From positions 1-30,294 of the IMG/VR virus record IMGVR_UViG_3300035698_008821: 30,294 nt of DNA; one strand, written 5' to 3'. The position numbers and the translations under genes were made by a program. Below the pieces are notes generated by a model. It made no database searches. It had not been told where the DNA came from and saw only the letters and a program-made list of their open reading frames with translations. The DNA comes from a virus. Shown piece after piece: positions 15,468 through 23,983 of the stretch. The number at the start of each line of letters is the position of its first letter. The stretch's first letter is position 1.

Positions 15468-16605
15468 TGAGCTTCAGGAAATGATAAGTCCTCATATCCT
15501 GGCAGGTATTAAGGCGCATGATCCTAATCCATTGTTTAATGCATACGTGATTGGTCATGAGGGTATATCTGATGTATCAGTGGGGGGTATGCGTACACCT
15601 GTGACATGGATCCGCAAGGCCATTGAATGGATAAATGAAAAGGTGCAGTTATTCATCCCAGCCTATCTTGGGCATGGAGCACCAGGGGATAATAGTGACC
15701 AGGGCAGACAATCAGTAGGGGAGATAGTGGGAAAGAAATTGACAGAGGTAGCCAATAAAGCCTCCACTGTGCTGGCTGTGTATATATTTCCAGAATATCG
15801 TGATAATGTGTTAGATGTAGCAAGTATAGAAGCAGATGTATCGTTTGAGCGCAGTGGGGATGAAGTGTACCCTACTGCCGTAAATCGTGTTACGGGAATA
15901 GCATTGGGAGATAGCAGATCAAGTCGCCCAGGCTTTCCCGGGGCAACACTAATTGGGGCCGTTCAGGCCTTTGTAGAAGGGAGCAATGGAATTATGCAGA
16001 CAGCAGCAGAGGTTAAAGCAGCGGCGGCAGTCTTAGGACTTAAGCCTTCAGATGTATTCCCAGTTGAGGATATTATGCAGGACGTGAAAGTGGCAACAAA
16101 AGTACAGGATGATAGGCGTGATATATACCAGAAGAATCTCAGACTACAGAAAGAAGTAGATGAGTCTGAGGGTAAGATTACAACGGCTGCAGAGAAGCAT
16201 GTGGCTGAGCTCAAGGTATTGCGCACAGCAGCTGTATCGGCCAAATCCAGCACTATTGCTTCCACTATCATGCAGGAGCGTAAGTTGAGTGACAAGGCGC
16301 AGATATACGCGACAAAGCAGCTTAAACGGTTCAATTCAGAGGCTACTGATGAGGATGCGTTGAAGGTCGAACTGAATAAGTTCCTCGATGAATCACAAGC
16401 GGAGTACAAAGAGTTCCTGAAGGATCAAGGATTGCCAGAGGATAAACCTAAAGAGGATCCTAAAGGTGATGGTAAACCAGGCACTGTTGATGGTAAACAT
16501 AGTGGCAAACTACCAGAGGCTGATGATGATGGTTCTGTTCCACAGCCTTTCGCTAAATATGCTGATCCAGAAAAAAACCCTCTACTGTCTGGAAAAGAAG
16601 AGTAG
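15424..16605 (+). CDS. Probable head maturation protease fused to scaffold
   Basis: In this 393-residue protein, residues ~35-190 form a beta-rich domain with GHGAPGDNSDQGRQSVGEIV and a long VASIEADVSF strand, resembling the protease half of phage prohead protease/scaffold proteins. The rest contains a long Lys/Glu/Ala coiled coil (~residues 215-330) and a Pro/Gly/Asp/Lys-rich tail, typical of scaffolds removed during maturation. Position between portal and capsid genes supports this. A catalytic His/Ser pair is not certain by eye: H49 and H78 are candidates. A minor head protein is the alternative. The start at 15424 overlaps the portal gene; ATG 15457 is possible. Confidence 0.6.
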   Translation: MQQTIRAELQAMASNELQEMISPHILAGIKAHDPNPLFNAYVIGHEGISDVSVGGMRTPVTWIRKAIEWINEKVQLFIPAYLGHGAPGDNSDQGRQSVGEIVGKKLTEVANKASTVLAVYIFPEYRDNVLDVASIEADVSFERSGDEVYPTAVNRVTGIALGDSRSSRPGFPGATLIGAVQAFVEGSNGIMQTAAEVKAAAAVLGLKPSDVFPVEDIMQDVKVATKVQDDRRDIYQKNLRLQKEVDESEGKITTAAEKHVAELKVLRTAAVSAKSSTIASTIMQERKLSDKAQIYATKQLKRFNSEATDEDALKVELNKFLDESQAEYKEFLKDQGLPEDKPKEDPKGDGKPGTVDGKHSGKLPEADDDGSVPQPFAKYADPEKNPLLSGKEE

Positions 16606-16655
16606 ACCATTGCAAGTATCAGGTTATTAACATATAATAATAAGGAGTATTTGAG

Positions 16656-17051
16656 ATGTCTAAGTATGGAGATTTAGATGGGAACCTGTTGAAACTGCGC
16701 TGTAAACTGGCAGACTGTGATTCCTTTTATGTAACAGCACCTGTTGCGGGTTATACTGCAGGAGATTTGCTGTTGGTAGAGGATACAGTCGGTGTGGTGT
16801 ATATGGATGCAGATGAAGACGATGAAGTAACGATCATATACCAAGCTCCGAGAATTATAGTACCCTGTGCTATTGTAACCTCCGGAGCATACCTTGTGGG
16901 TAGCAGGGTGTTTTATGACGTTGGTGATTCAGAGGTGAATGAGACTGCTTCTGGTAATCACCTGTGTGGTATTGTCACGGATCTTCCGGCTACTGGTGCG
17001 GAAGAGGTTGAGATCCACCTCATGGGTGCGTTAGGTATACTGACCACCTAA
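16656..17051 (+). CDS. DUF2190-like capsid cement protein
   Basis: This 131-residue, beta-rich protein has the repeated Gly turns of the DUF2190 family: YTAGDLLLVEDTVGVVYMDA, a central IIVPCAIVTSGAYLVGSRVFYD, and a final GIVTDLPATGAEEVEIHLMG. Members of this family decorate and stabilise capsids (some databases label them RecA/RadA recombinase by error). An AAGGAG site lies 8 bases before ATG. It precedes the major capsid gene, as is usual. Confidence 0.8.
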   Translation: MSKYGDLDGNLLKLRCKLADCDSFYVTAPVAGYTAGDLLLVEDTVGVVYMDADEDDEVTIIYQAPRIIVPCAIVTSGAYLVGSRVFYDVGDSEVNETASGNHLCGIVTDLPATGAEEVEIHLMGALGILTT

Positions 17052-17065
17052 GTGAGCATGAGTAT

Positions 17066-17101
17066 GATATTGATATTGATATTGATATAAACACAAACAC
17101 A
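17066..17101 (+). repeat. Hexamer microsatellite in the capsid gene leader
   Basis: GATATT is repeated three times with a fourth copy GATATA (17066-17089), followed by AACACA twice (17090-17101), right before the AAGGAG of the major capsid gene. Replication slippage here would change the leader length only. A TTG/AT-rich unstructured leader may also raise translation. Confidence 0.6.
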
Positions 17102-17115
17102 AGGAGTAATATATC

Positions 17116-18171
17116 ATGGGTTTTAAAGGTAGTGTAATACCTGACTGGACACGGTTTCAACGTGCTGGAGGGATTGGAAATAAGAAAGCACATACTATGC
17201 TAATGGGGGCTGTACAGGCATTTATTGAGGCTCCAGTGAAGTATAAGGGTGCTTTTGATGCGGGTGCGAGAGTACTTGCTGAGACTGGTGATGGTGGTAA
17301 GGCTTTGCAAGCGTTTGCTACCTTCGGAGATTTTCCAGACAGTGTGTTGGACGTTATAGCAAAGTACCAACAGACGGATTACTTCGATACCGGGTTTGAG
17401 CAGATATTCAACATGCTTGACTTCAGGTCTATTCCTCGTAATGGATTTCAGATTATGGACGTGACAGATGGTCTTGCTTTCCGAAAAGTACCAGAAGGTG
17501 ATAAGGCCAGAGTGTACAAATTCACGGGTGAAAAGACTGAGGTCACATTTGATATGTATGGTGGAGGACTGGGTTGGCACCGTAGGCTATTTGATGATAA
17601 GGAGTACTGGACGCTGGAGAATAACGCCATAGCCTTTAGGAATAAGGCTGTGTCCAGCAAAGCTCAAGACTTCTATGATCTGATTGATGCAGTGGCAGCT
17701 ACCTATGATTTGGCGTGGCAAGCCATTACCCCGGCAGGAGTTCCCAATACCAATGAGAACTATAATGCTCGGCGTGATATCAATACTATCAATAAAGCCT
17801 GTGAGAATATACTTATTCGTGTAAAGGACCTCGGATATGGTGTGACTCCGGCTACACCGTTTAAGATTCTTGCACCTGTACAGCTACGCGGTAGGTTGTC
17901 TCAGGCACTGGCTCTGGTACAACAGCCATTCGCAAGCTCTACATCATTGACAAACTACTCTGTGTCCGTGGTGTATACGCTTATGCTGGCGAGTTCCACG
18001 AAGTACTATGTTACGTTGCCTAAGAAGAAAATCATGGGCGCTACACGTATGGACTTGACTGTGTATTCCCAGTTCGATCCGGAATCCTACTCTGACCTCG
18101 CAGTTGGGTGGCAGAGGTATGGTGGAGCTATTGGAGATATCAAACAGATTGTGAGATGTTCAACTTCATAA
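17116..18171 (+). CDS. Major capsid protein (HK97/Mu-like fold)
   Basis: This 351-residue protein starts behind AAGGAG. The pattern fits phage major head proteins: an N-terminal helical arm, a strand and loop region with FTGEKTEVTFDMYGGGLGWH, helix-rich segments with NINTINKACENILI-like character (DINTINKACENILIRVKDLG), and a C-terminal strand region (KIMGATRMDLTVYSQFDPES, then DLAVGWQRYGGA). This resembles Mu-like or HK97-fold capsid subunits in length and order. It is preceded by the cement protein gene and followed by two hairpins and the glycosyltransferase fusion. As the main shell subunit it would be the most abundant target for the cassette downstream, if that modifies the virion. Confidence 0.85.
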   Translation: MGFKGSVIPDWTRFQRAGGIGNKKAHTMLMGAVQAFIEAPVKYKGAFDAGARVLAETGDGGKALQAFATFGDFPDSVLDVIAKYQQTDYFDTGFEQIFNMLDFRSIPRNGFQIMDVTDGLAFRKVPEGDKARVYKFTGEKTEVTFDMYGGGLGWHRRLFDDKEYWTLENNAIAFRNKAVSSKAQDFYDLIDAVAATYDLAWQAITPAGVPNTNENYNARRDINTINKACENILIRVKDLGYGVTPATPFKILAPVQLRGRLSQALALVQQPFASSTSLTNYSVSVVYTLMLASSTKYYVTLPKKKIMGATRMDLTVYSQFDPESYSDLAVGWQRYGGAIGDIKQIVRCSTS

Positions 18172-18178
18172 TCACCCC

Positions 18179-18246
18179 CGGAAGACGATGACTCTTCCGT
18201 CCCACAGGGCAGGGATGTGCTACCCGGCATAGTATGTTCCTGCCCT
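18179..18246 (+). promoter_or_regulatory. Two hairpins between the capsid gene and the glycosyltransferase fusion
   Basis: The first hairpin pairs CGGAAGA (18179-18185) with TCTTCCG (18193-18199) around a 7-base loop. The second pairs AGGGCAGG (18206-18213) with CCTGCCCT (18239-18246) around a 25-base loop. Neither is followed by a T run, so they are not classic intrinsic terminators. They may attenuate transcription, protect capsid mRNA 3' ends, or mark RNA processing, so that the downstream gene is made at a lower level. The next ribosome binding site (AAGGAGG, 18254-18260) begins just 8 bases after. Confidence 0.55.
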
Positions 18247-18267
18247 CCCCAATAAGGAGGTTTGCAG

Positions 18268-21132
18268 ATGATGACAATGCGTGATGTAGCCAAACAAAGA
18301 CGTATTGTTGTGCCTGTAGAAAAACCACCCAAGCAAGTACCTCTTACACTCAAAAGCATAAATCACAAACCAAAAATCATATTACCGAAAGATGATGTTG
18401 TAGTTATCACTATGGCTGATATGCCAAAGAGGGCGCGGATCATGCAAGTGGTGGCAAAGGAGCAGATAAAGGTACAGCATGGGGCTGTTAATGCTGCTGC
18501 TCACTCTGTGCGTAGGCTTAGGTATGGTAGGACTGCGCCCACACCATTCTCAACGGCAATGCATAATGGAGCATGGGCAGGTAAGAGGGCGTTTATAGTA
18601 GGTGGAGGACAGTCGCTTAAGGACTTTGATTGGGACTTGCTAAAGGGAGAGCTTGTCATAGGGGTTAATAGGGCATTTGAGAAGTGTCCATGTAATATCA
18701 TGTTTAGCATGGACTTAAAGCTGTGGTCATATTATGAAAGGGGGGAGCTTGGTGAAGTGGCAAAGGAGTCGTTCCGGACATTTGCGGGGTATAAGGTGTG
18801 GTCGGTACTACCGGGATTTATACTACCGGAGGAAGCGTACTATATACTCAGGCCGAATAGGGCAACAGCGTATCAGACATGGACGGTGGAGGAACTGGAT
18901 ACGATCAATAACAGTGGATATGGAGCTATGCAACTAGCTATTGCACTTGGAGCAAACCCGATCTACTTACTCGGATTCGACATGGCTGGATCTGGAACCG
19001 GTAAGCAGACTTGGTGGCATGACGGATATCCAGTAGTACAAGGTGATGGAATATATTCAAGTATGATAACACACTTCAATGCCTTTGCAAAGCGTCAAGT
19101 GGGGAGTGGATTGAATATAATTAATCTTAATCTGGACAGTGCATTGAATTGCTTTCCTAAGCAGAAACCAAAAACCATATTTAGGCATAAGGTACAACGG
19201 CCACTACTGGTTAGCTTTAATGTACCAACGGAGAATAGCGCACCATACCTGAAGGAGAATATTACAGGATATGGACTGGAATCAGATATATGTAGGATAA
19301 ATGATCAGGGTGGTTGGGCAGATAACATACAGTACAAGGTGAAGTTTATACTGGATAAGTTGCTGGAGCATAAACGGGCAATATTGTGGATGGATCCGGA
19401 CATGGTTATGAATACTTATCCAGAAGTGTTTGATGACTTCGAGGGGGATATAGGGTATACTACGGCTATTGCAGATCATAATAAGATTGAATTGGTTGGG
19501 TCGTTGCTATATGCGGCATATAATGAGCGTGTTATATCATTGCTGCGGAGCTGGTCAAACATATTGGAGTCAGAGAATAGTGTGGTGGGTAAGCCATCAA
19601 TACAACAAGCTATAGAGTTATGGGGTAGCCAGTATGATGTGAAGAGTATGCTGGTTGACAGGAGTGTATGTGTGCATGGAGTAGCAACGGATAAGGTTAC
19701 GCTGATTACACCTACTGGGGACAGACCTTTTGCATTCAGCTTGTGCCAAAGATGGATAGCGAACCAGACACGGAAGTATGACCAATGGATTGTGGTGGAT
19801 GATGGTAAAGTACCAATGAAGCCCCCCACAGGTGTTACGTATGTGAGGAGGGAGCCACATGCTACAGATCCACCACATACGCTTAATGCTAATTTGAAGG
19901 TTGCTATACCATATATACTGGGTAACAAGATTATAATTATTGAGGATGATGAATATTATGCCCCAAGATATGTGGAGGTGATGGCTGATAAGATGGTGGA
20001 CTATCAGGTAGTAGGGATTATGTTGAGTAAGTATTATCATGTGGGTAATTGTGGACATGCGCGACATGCTAATACTATCCATGCATCCCTAGCACAAACT
20101 GGGTTTACTTCCAAGTTCCTGCATACATTCGAGGCGTTGCTTGGTCTGGACCTTAATACATATCTGGATCTGCACATATGGCGCACAGCGAGGAATAATG
20201 GAATATCCAAGTTATATGAGGATAAGGACAGGTCATTGTATGTTGGGATAAAGGGGTTGCCTGGAAGACCAGGTATAGGCGTTGGCCATCAGATGAGTAT
20301 GTATAATAAGCGTGTGGACACCAGTAAGGCTATATTGCGTAACTGGATACCCAAAGAGGATGACTGTAAAGTATATGGGGACATCATAAGTGGTAAATTA
20401 AATAATAGTAATTATGCTACATACTTCCCCTCCATTACTGGGATCACGGTGTGCCAGAATACTATGGACTTAATGCGCAGAGCGTATGAGTCTGTGCGCA
20501 AGTTCCATCCGGATATGCCCATAGTAATTGTGGATGGGTCCACACCAGGCGATCCTTGTGATGTATATGTGAGGAGTATTGCATCGAACTTGACCACGGT
20601 ATTGTCATTGGGGTACAATGTTGGTCATGGGCGAGGCATGTGTATGGGGATTGATGCAGCCTCCACACCATATGCATTGATATTTGATTCAGACATAGAG
20701 ATGCTGAAATCCCCGGTAAATGCCATGTATCATATGATGGAGGCTGATACATTTGGAGTAGGGTATACTGAGAAGACTGATGCGCAAGGATATGAGTGGG
20801 GTGCACGGGCGGGAGCAGGAGTGCATGATAAGGGTGAGTCTATGAGAATGCTGCATCCGTATTTCCATCTTATAAATATCAATAACTACAATAAGTTCCA
20901 TCCGTACGTCCATCATGGAGCACCATGCTATCTTACAGCATTGGATATACATAAGCAAGGGTTGTCGGATAAGATTATAAAGGAGTTCCCGGGACTTGGA
21001 CACTCTTCTGGTAAGGGTTGGTGCTGGACAGGTAAGCCGAGGGAATACATCAGACATGATCCCGCTGGTACACGTAAAGTTAGAAAGAATAGTGGACTGG
21101 GCGAGATAGAAGGGGATTGGGATACAAAATGA
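18268..21132 (+). CDS. Four-domain glycosyltransferase fusion: DUF115-like plus three GT-A-like domains
   Basis: This protein has 954 residues from ATG 18268, 7 bases after AAGGAGG; TTG 18262 is also open. Residues 1-105 are a basic linker-like region. About 106-295 is a DUF115/MptE-like domain (GGGQSL 112-117, GYGAMQLAIALG, YLLGFDM). About 311-470 is a GT-A-like domain with WMDPDM (374-379) as a metal-binding DxD. About 476-690 is a family 2-like glycosyltransferase with TPTGDRPF, VVDDG and IIEDDEYY. About 724-940 is a further family 2-like domain with VIVDGS and IFDSDIEM. Each GT domain could add a different sugar, so one protein might build an oligosaccharide. DUF115 proteins act in flagellin and surface glycan pathways (such as Maf). 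Acceptors are unknown. Confidence 0.82.
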   Translation: MMTMRDVAKQRRIVVPVEKPPKQVPLTLKSINHKPKIILPKDDVVVITMADMPKRARIMQVVAKEQIKVQHGAVNAAAHSVRRLRYGRTAPTPFSTAMHNGAWAGKRAFIVGGGQSLKDFDWDLLKGELVIGVNRAFEKCPCNIMFSMDLKLWSYYERGELGEVAKESFRTFAGYKVWSVLPGFILPEEAYYILRPNRATAYQTWTVEELDTINNSGYGAMQLAIALGANPIYLLGFDMAGSGTGKQTWWHDGYPVVQGDGIYSSMITHFNAFAKRQVGSGLNIINLNLDSALNCFPKQKPKTIFRHKVQRPLLVSFNVPTENSAPYLKENITGYGLESDICRINDQGGWADNIQYKVKFILDKLLEHKRAILWMDPDMVMNTYPEVFDDFEGDIGYTTAIADHNKIELVGSLLYAAYNERVISLLRSWSNILESENSVVGKPSIQQAIELWGSQYDVKSMLVDRSVCVHGVATDKVTLITPTGDRPFAFSLCQRWIANQTRKYDQWIVVDDGKVPMKPPTGVTYVRREPHATDPPHTLNANLKVAIPYILGNKIIIIEDDEYYAPRYVEVMADKMVDYQVVGIMLSKYYHVGNCGHARHANTIHASLAQTGFTSKFLHTFEALLGLDLNTYLDLHIWRTARNNGISKLYEDKDRSLYVGIKGLPGRPGIGVGHQMSMYNKRVDTSKAILRNWIPKEDDCKVYGDIISGKLNNSNYATYFPSITGITVCQNTMDLMRRAYESVRKFHPDMPIVIVDGSTPGDPCDVYVRSIASNLTTVLSLGYNVGHGRGMCMGIDAASTPYALIFDSDIEMLKSPVNAMYHMMEADTFGVGYTEKTDAQGYEWGARAGAGVHDKGESMRMLHPYFHLININNYNKFHPYVHHGAPCYLTALDIHKQGLSDKIIKEFPGLGHSSGKGWCWTGKPREYIRHDPAGTRKVRKNSGLGEIEGDWDTK

Positions 21133-21791
21133 TAAACTTGTACAGATTTAGGGGGAATAACTTCGGGGATAATCTGAGTACGTATCTTACGGAGAAGATA
21201 AGTGGTGAGAAGGTTGGAGCTACTGATGGACAAGTGTATGGAGTGATAGGGAGTGTGCTGGAGTGGATACCACGCAATACTGAGGTATGGGGACTGGGAT
21301 TCATGCGGGATACATCAATACCTCCACATAAGAAGTTTAAGGTGCATGCTGTAAGGGGACGGTTTACCAGGAATATATTGCTTAACAATGGTGTGGAGTG
21401 TCCGGAAGTATATGGTGATCCTGCGTTACTGCTGCCACATTACTATACTCCTAAGCCAATGAGAAGGTATGCTTTAGGAGTTGTACCACATTATATGGAT
21501 GCTACAATGCCTGCAATTGATCGGTATAAAAATAACCCTAATGTACTGATAATAAATGTATGGGATGATGTGGAGAAGATAGTGGATGAGATATATAGTT
21601 GTAAGTCAATATTATCCAGTTCCCTGCATGGCTTGATAGTAGCAGACGCTTATAGTATTCCTGCAGAGTGGAGGGAATGGTCTGATAAAGTTGTTGGCGA
21701 TGGTTTTAAGTTCAGGGATTACAAATCTGTAAGATATCAGGTTGACCTCGATAAACTCATGAGTGTATGCCCATTTAGAAAGGATGCATGA
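21129..21791 (+). CDS. Polysaccharide pyruvyl transferase-like protein
   Basis: The best start is ATG 21129, overlapping the previous stop (ATGA); a TTG at 21117 is in frame. The ~220-residue product has the family pattern: NFGDNLSTYL near the N-terminus, VYGDPALLLP in the middle and SSSLHGLIVADAYSIP near the C-terminus. This family (PF04230) transfers pyruvate ketals or, in several members, sugars to glycans. It is shorter than cellular members (usually over 300 residues) but keeps the landmark motifs. Its overlap with flanking genes places it in the glycan cassette. The donor cannot be read from sequence. Confidence 0.82.
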   Translation: MINLYRFRGNNFGDNLSTYLTEKISGEKVGATDGQVYGVIGSVLEWIPRNTEVWGLGFMRDTSIPPHKKFKVHAVRGRFTRNILLNNGVECPEVYGDPALLLPHYYTPKPMRRYALGVVPHYMDATMPAIDRYKNNPNVLIINVWDDVEKIVDEIYSCKSILSSSLHGLIVADAYSIPAEWREWSDKVVGDGFKFRDYKSVRYQVDLDKLMSVCPFRKDA

Positions 21792-23080
21792 TGCGAATAG
21801 CCTTCGTAGAAACACCGAGTCCGTGGCTGGTAAATAAGAGCGGGAGTATATCGCTTGGGCTATTATACTTGGCCACAGTAGCAGAACTTGCAGGGCATGA
21901 GACAAGACTGTATAGGCCAAAGACTGTAGAAGAGTTTGCAATATTTGAATATATGGATATTATATGCCTTGGTGGAACTACGTTGGAATATCCAATGAAT
22001 GTAAAATGTGCACAATGGGTACGTGACCACTTCCCTAATATAAAGATATTCCTCGGCGGAACGCATGCCACTGCACTTCCACATGATGTAATGGCTTGTG
22101 AGCTATTTGATAAGATATGTGTTGGTGAGGGTGAGAATACTATATTGGAGATGATAAGTGATGTTAGGACGGGTAATGATAAAAAGTTATATCTTAATCA
22201 AGGGCTTATCAAAGACCTTGACACCATCCCATTTCCGGATCGTACACTGGTGGATGGTGAGTATGGGAAGAATATATTTGCACATGGGAAGCAGCATCAT
22301 GGTGATAGAAGTGAGAACATTATAACTTCTCGCGGATGTCCTAACAACTGTGCCTTCTGTGCATCCCGTAGCATGTGGTGTGGGAAGGTGAGGTTCAGGT
22401 CAGTGGAGAATGTCGTTGCCGAGATGATACAGATAATGGAGTCCACAGGGATAAGGCAATTTGGCATATGGGACGATACATTGACCTTAAGCAAGAAGAG
22501 GTGTCTGAAGCTGTATGACATGCTCAAGGACATGAATATTGCATGGAGGTGTCTGGCTCGGGCTGACTCGTTGGATGCTGAGTTATGCAAGGCCTTAGCA
22601 GATGCAGGATGCAAAGAGGTGTGCCTTGGTATAGAAAGCGGCGATCAGAGAGTGTTGGACTTTTTGGATAAGAATACCAGCAAGGAGAGCATGCTGCAGG
22701 GATGTAAGCATGCTAATGACGCAGGATTGAATATACGTGGGCTGTTCATGACGGGTACACCTGGGGAGAGGAAAGGCACACCTGAATTGACCATAGATTA
22801 CATGAGGGAACTTGGACTTAACGCCATCAGCTTATCCACATTCACACCGCTTCCAGGAAGTCCTATATGGAATGACCCGGATAAATATAATTGTGAAATA
22901 CTAAGTACTGATTTTGAAATGTACAATGAGTATTCATATATTATGAAAGATGGTGAGAAAGTGCAGAATGAATATGAACCACTAATCCACAACAGGTTTC
23001 TCACAATAGACCAGATGAAGGATAATGTCCGGCGCATGCGTAAGTATGTGGATGATACAAACCTATTTAATAAGGGGTAA
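21788..23080 (+). CDS. B12-binding radical SAM enzyme
   Basis: This 430-residue protein has an N-terminal Rossmann-like B12-binding domain (~1-130; MDIICLGGTTLEYP, KIFLGGTHATALP, CVGEGENTI) and a radical SAM core with CPNNCAFC (C184, C188, C191) coordinating the 4Fe-4S cluster. IWDDTL and CLGIESGDQRVL continue the barrel, and a C-terminal region follows. Such enzymes (BchE/class B methylthiotransferase-like, hopanoid and natural-product methylases) methylate unactivated carbons or rearrange substrates. In a sugar cassette it might C-methylate a sugar or lipid. It is coupled on both sides (ATGATG overlap upstream). Either ATG at 21788 or 21791 may be used. Confidence 0.88.
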   Translation: MMRIAFVETPSPWLVNKSGSISLGLLYLATVAELAGHETRLYRPKTVEEFAIFEYMDIICLGGTTLEYPMNVKCAQWVRDHFPNIKIFLGGTHATALPHDVMACELFDKICVGEGENTILEMISDVRTGNDKKLYLNQGLIKDLDTIPFPDRTLVDGEYGKNIFAHGKQHHGDRSENIITSRGCPNNCAFCASRSMWCGKVRFRSVENVVAEMIQIMESTGIRQFGIWDDTLTLSKKRCLKLYDMLKDMNIAWRCLARADSLDAELCKALADAGCKEVCLGIESGDQRVLDFLDKNTSKESMLQGCKHANDAGLNIRGLFMTGTPGERKGTPELTIDYMRELGLNAISLSTFTPLPGSPIWNDPDKYNCEILSTDFEMYNEYSYIMKDGEKVQNEYEPLIHNRFLTIDQMKDNVRRMRKYVDDTNLFNKG

Positions 23081-23083
23081 GGG

Positions 23084-23983
23084 ATGAGGATATTATTTTT
23101 TGCAGATAGGTATGGGTATGAGTTTATGTCCATCAAGCGTGTAATGCAGGAAGAATTGGAGAGTAGAGGAGTTGAGGTACTGTATCAGGATAAATCCAAG
23201 ATACGGGGTGTATTTACGCTTACTAACGAATTACATCCAGATCAGGTGTGGCTTGTGGACTCAGGTCTTGTCCTACCATGTGATAGGTCCTGGATTAAAG
23301 CCCATGTGATAGGTTTTGGATTCAGCGATCCCCATTACTTCTCCCCTGGACGCTTGAGTAGTTATGATGGTTATGTAACATCGCATTATAGTACTTATGT
23401 CAAATACAGGCATATTATGCCAGTACTCTTTAGTCCAGACCCGTATAGCCCTAAATACTTCAAAAGTATGGGCATAGATAGAAATATGGACGCTACGTGT
23501 ATTGGTAGGGCTGTACATCCGAGATTTATAAATGTAAATGAACGGATTGACTACGTGGACAGGCTTAGAAGGGATACCCATGTAGATATTCATGCTTATG
23601 GTCGTGGGTGGCCTGAACATGTCGATAATCATAGTCAGATAGTAGGGGATGAGTTGCTTAAGGTAATCAACAGGAGCAAAGTTGGTTTGGATATACAGGG
23701 GTGTCTGTGTAGCATATCAGAACGAGTATTCCATTATAGTGGATGTGGCATACCTGTGATTACTCGGGCAGGACAGGAAGTGGAGAAGGTGTTTGTTCCA
23801 GGAGAAGAAATTATCACATATGAAGGATATGCTGAGCTAAGAGATAAACTAAAGTATTATATGGGTACTCCAGCATTATTAGTGAAAATTGGTAAAGCAG
23901 CACAAGCAAGATGCTTGGCTGAACACACAGTAGCGCACAGAATTGACAACATACTTGAGTTTGTAGAAGGGAAGGTAGCATGA
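23084..23983 (+). CDS. CgeB-like GT-B glycosyltransferase
   Basis: This 299-residue protein has an N-terminal half with MRILFFADRYGYEF and repeated aromatic strands. The C-terminal half carries SERVFHYSGCGIPVITRAGQ, then VEKVFVPGEEIITYEGYAEL and a C-terminal helix, the donor-binding signature of CgeB-type GT-B glycosyltransferases found in phage and in surface-polysaccharide loci. It starts three bases after the radical SAM stop, with GGGGTAAGGG as ribosome binding site, and overlaps the next gene (ATGA). The donor sugar cannot be assigned. Confidence 0.8.
   Translation: MRILFFADRYGYEFMSIKRVMQEELESRGVEVLYQDKSKIRGVFTLTNELHPDQVWLVDSGLVLPCDRSWIKAHVIGFGFSDPHYFSPGRLSSYDGYVTSHYSTYVKYRHIMPVLFSPDPYSPKYFKSMGIDRNMDATCIGRAVHPRFINVNERIDYVDRLRRDTHVDIHAYGRGWPEHVDNHSQIVGDELLKVINRSKVGLDIQGCLCSISERVFHYSGCGIPVITRAGQEVEKVFVPGEEIITYEGYAELRDKLKYYMGTPALLVKIGKAAQARCLAEHTVAHRIDNILEFVEGKVA

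Noticed and set aside
16610-16638. TTGCAA/TATAAT promoter-like pair before the cement protein gene
   Set aside because: The predicted start would lie within the ribosome binding site of the gene at 16656, leaving no usable leader; the match is probably due to AT-rich sequence.
16656-17051. RecA/RadA-like recombinase label for the DUF2190-like protein
   Set aside because: No Walker motifs; the size, beta-rich pattern and place beside the capsid gene fit a cement protein.
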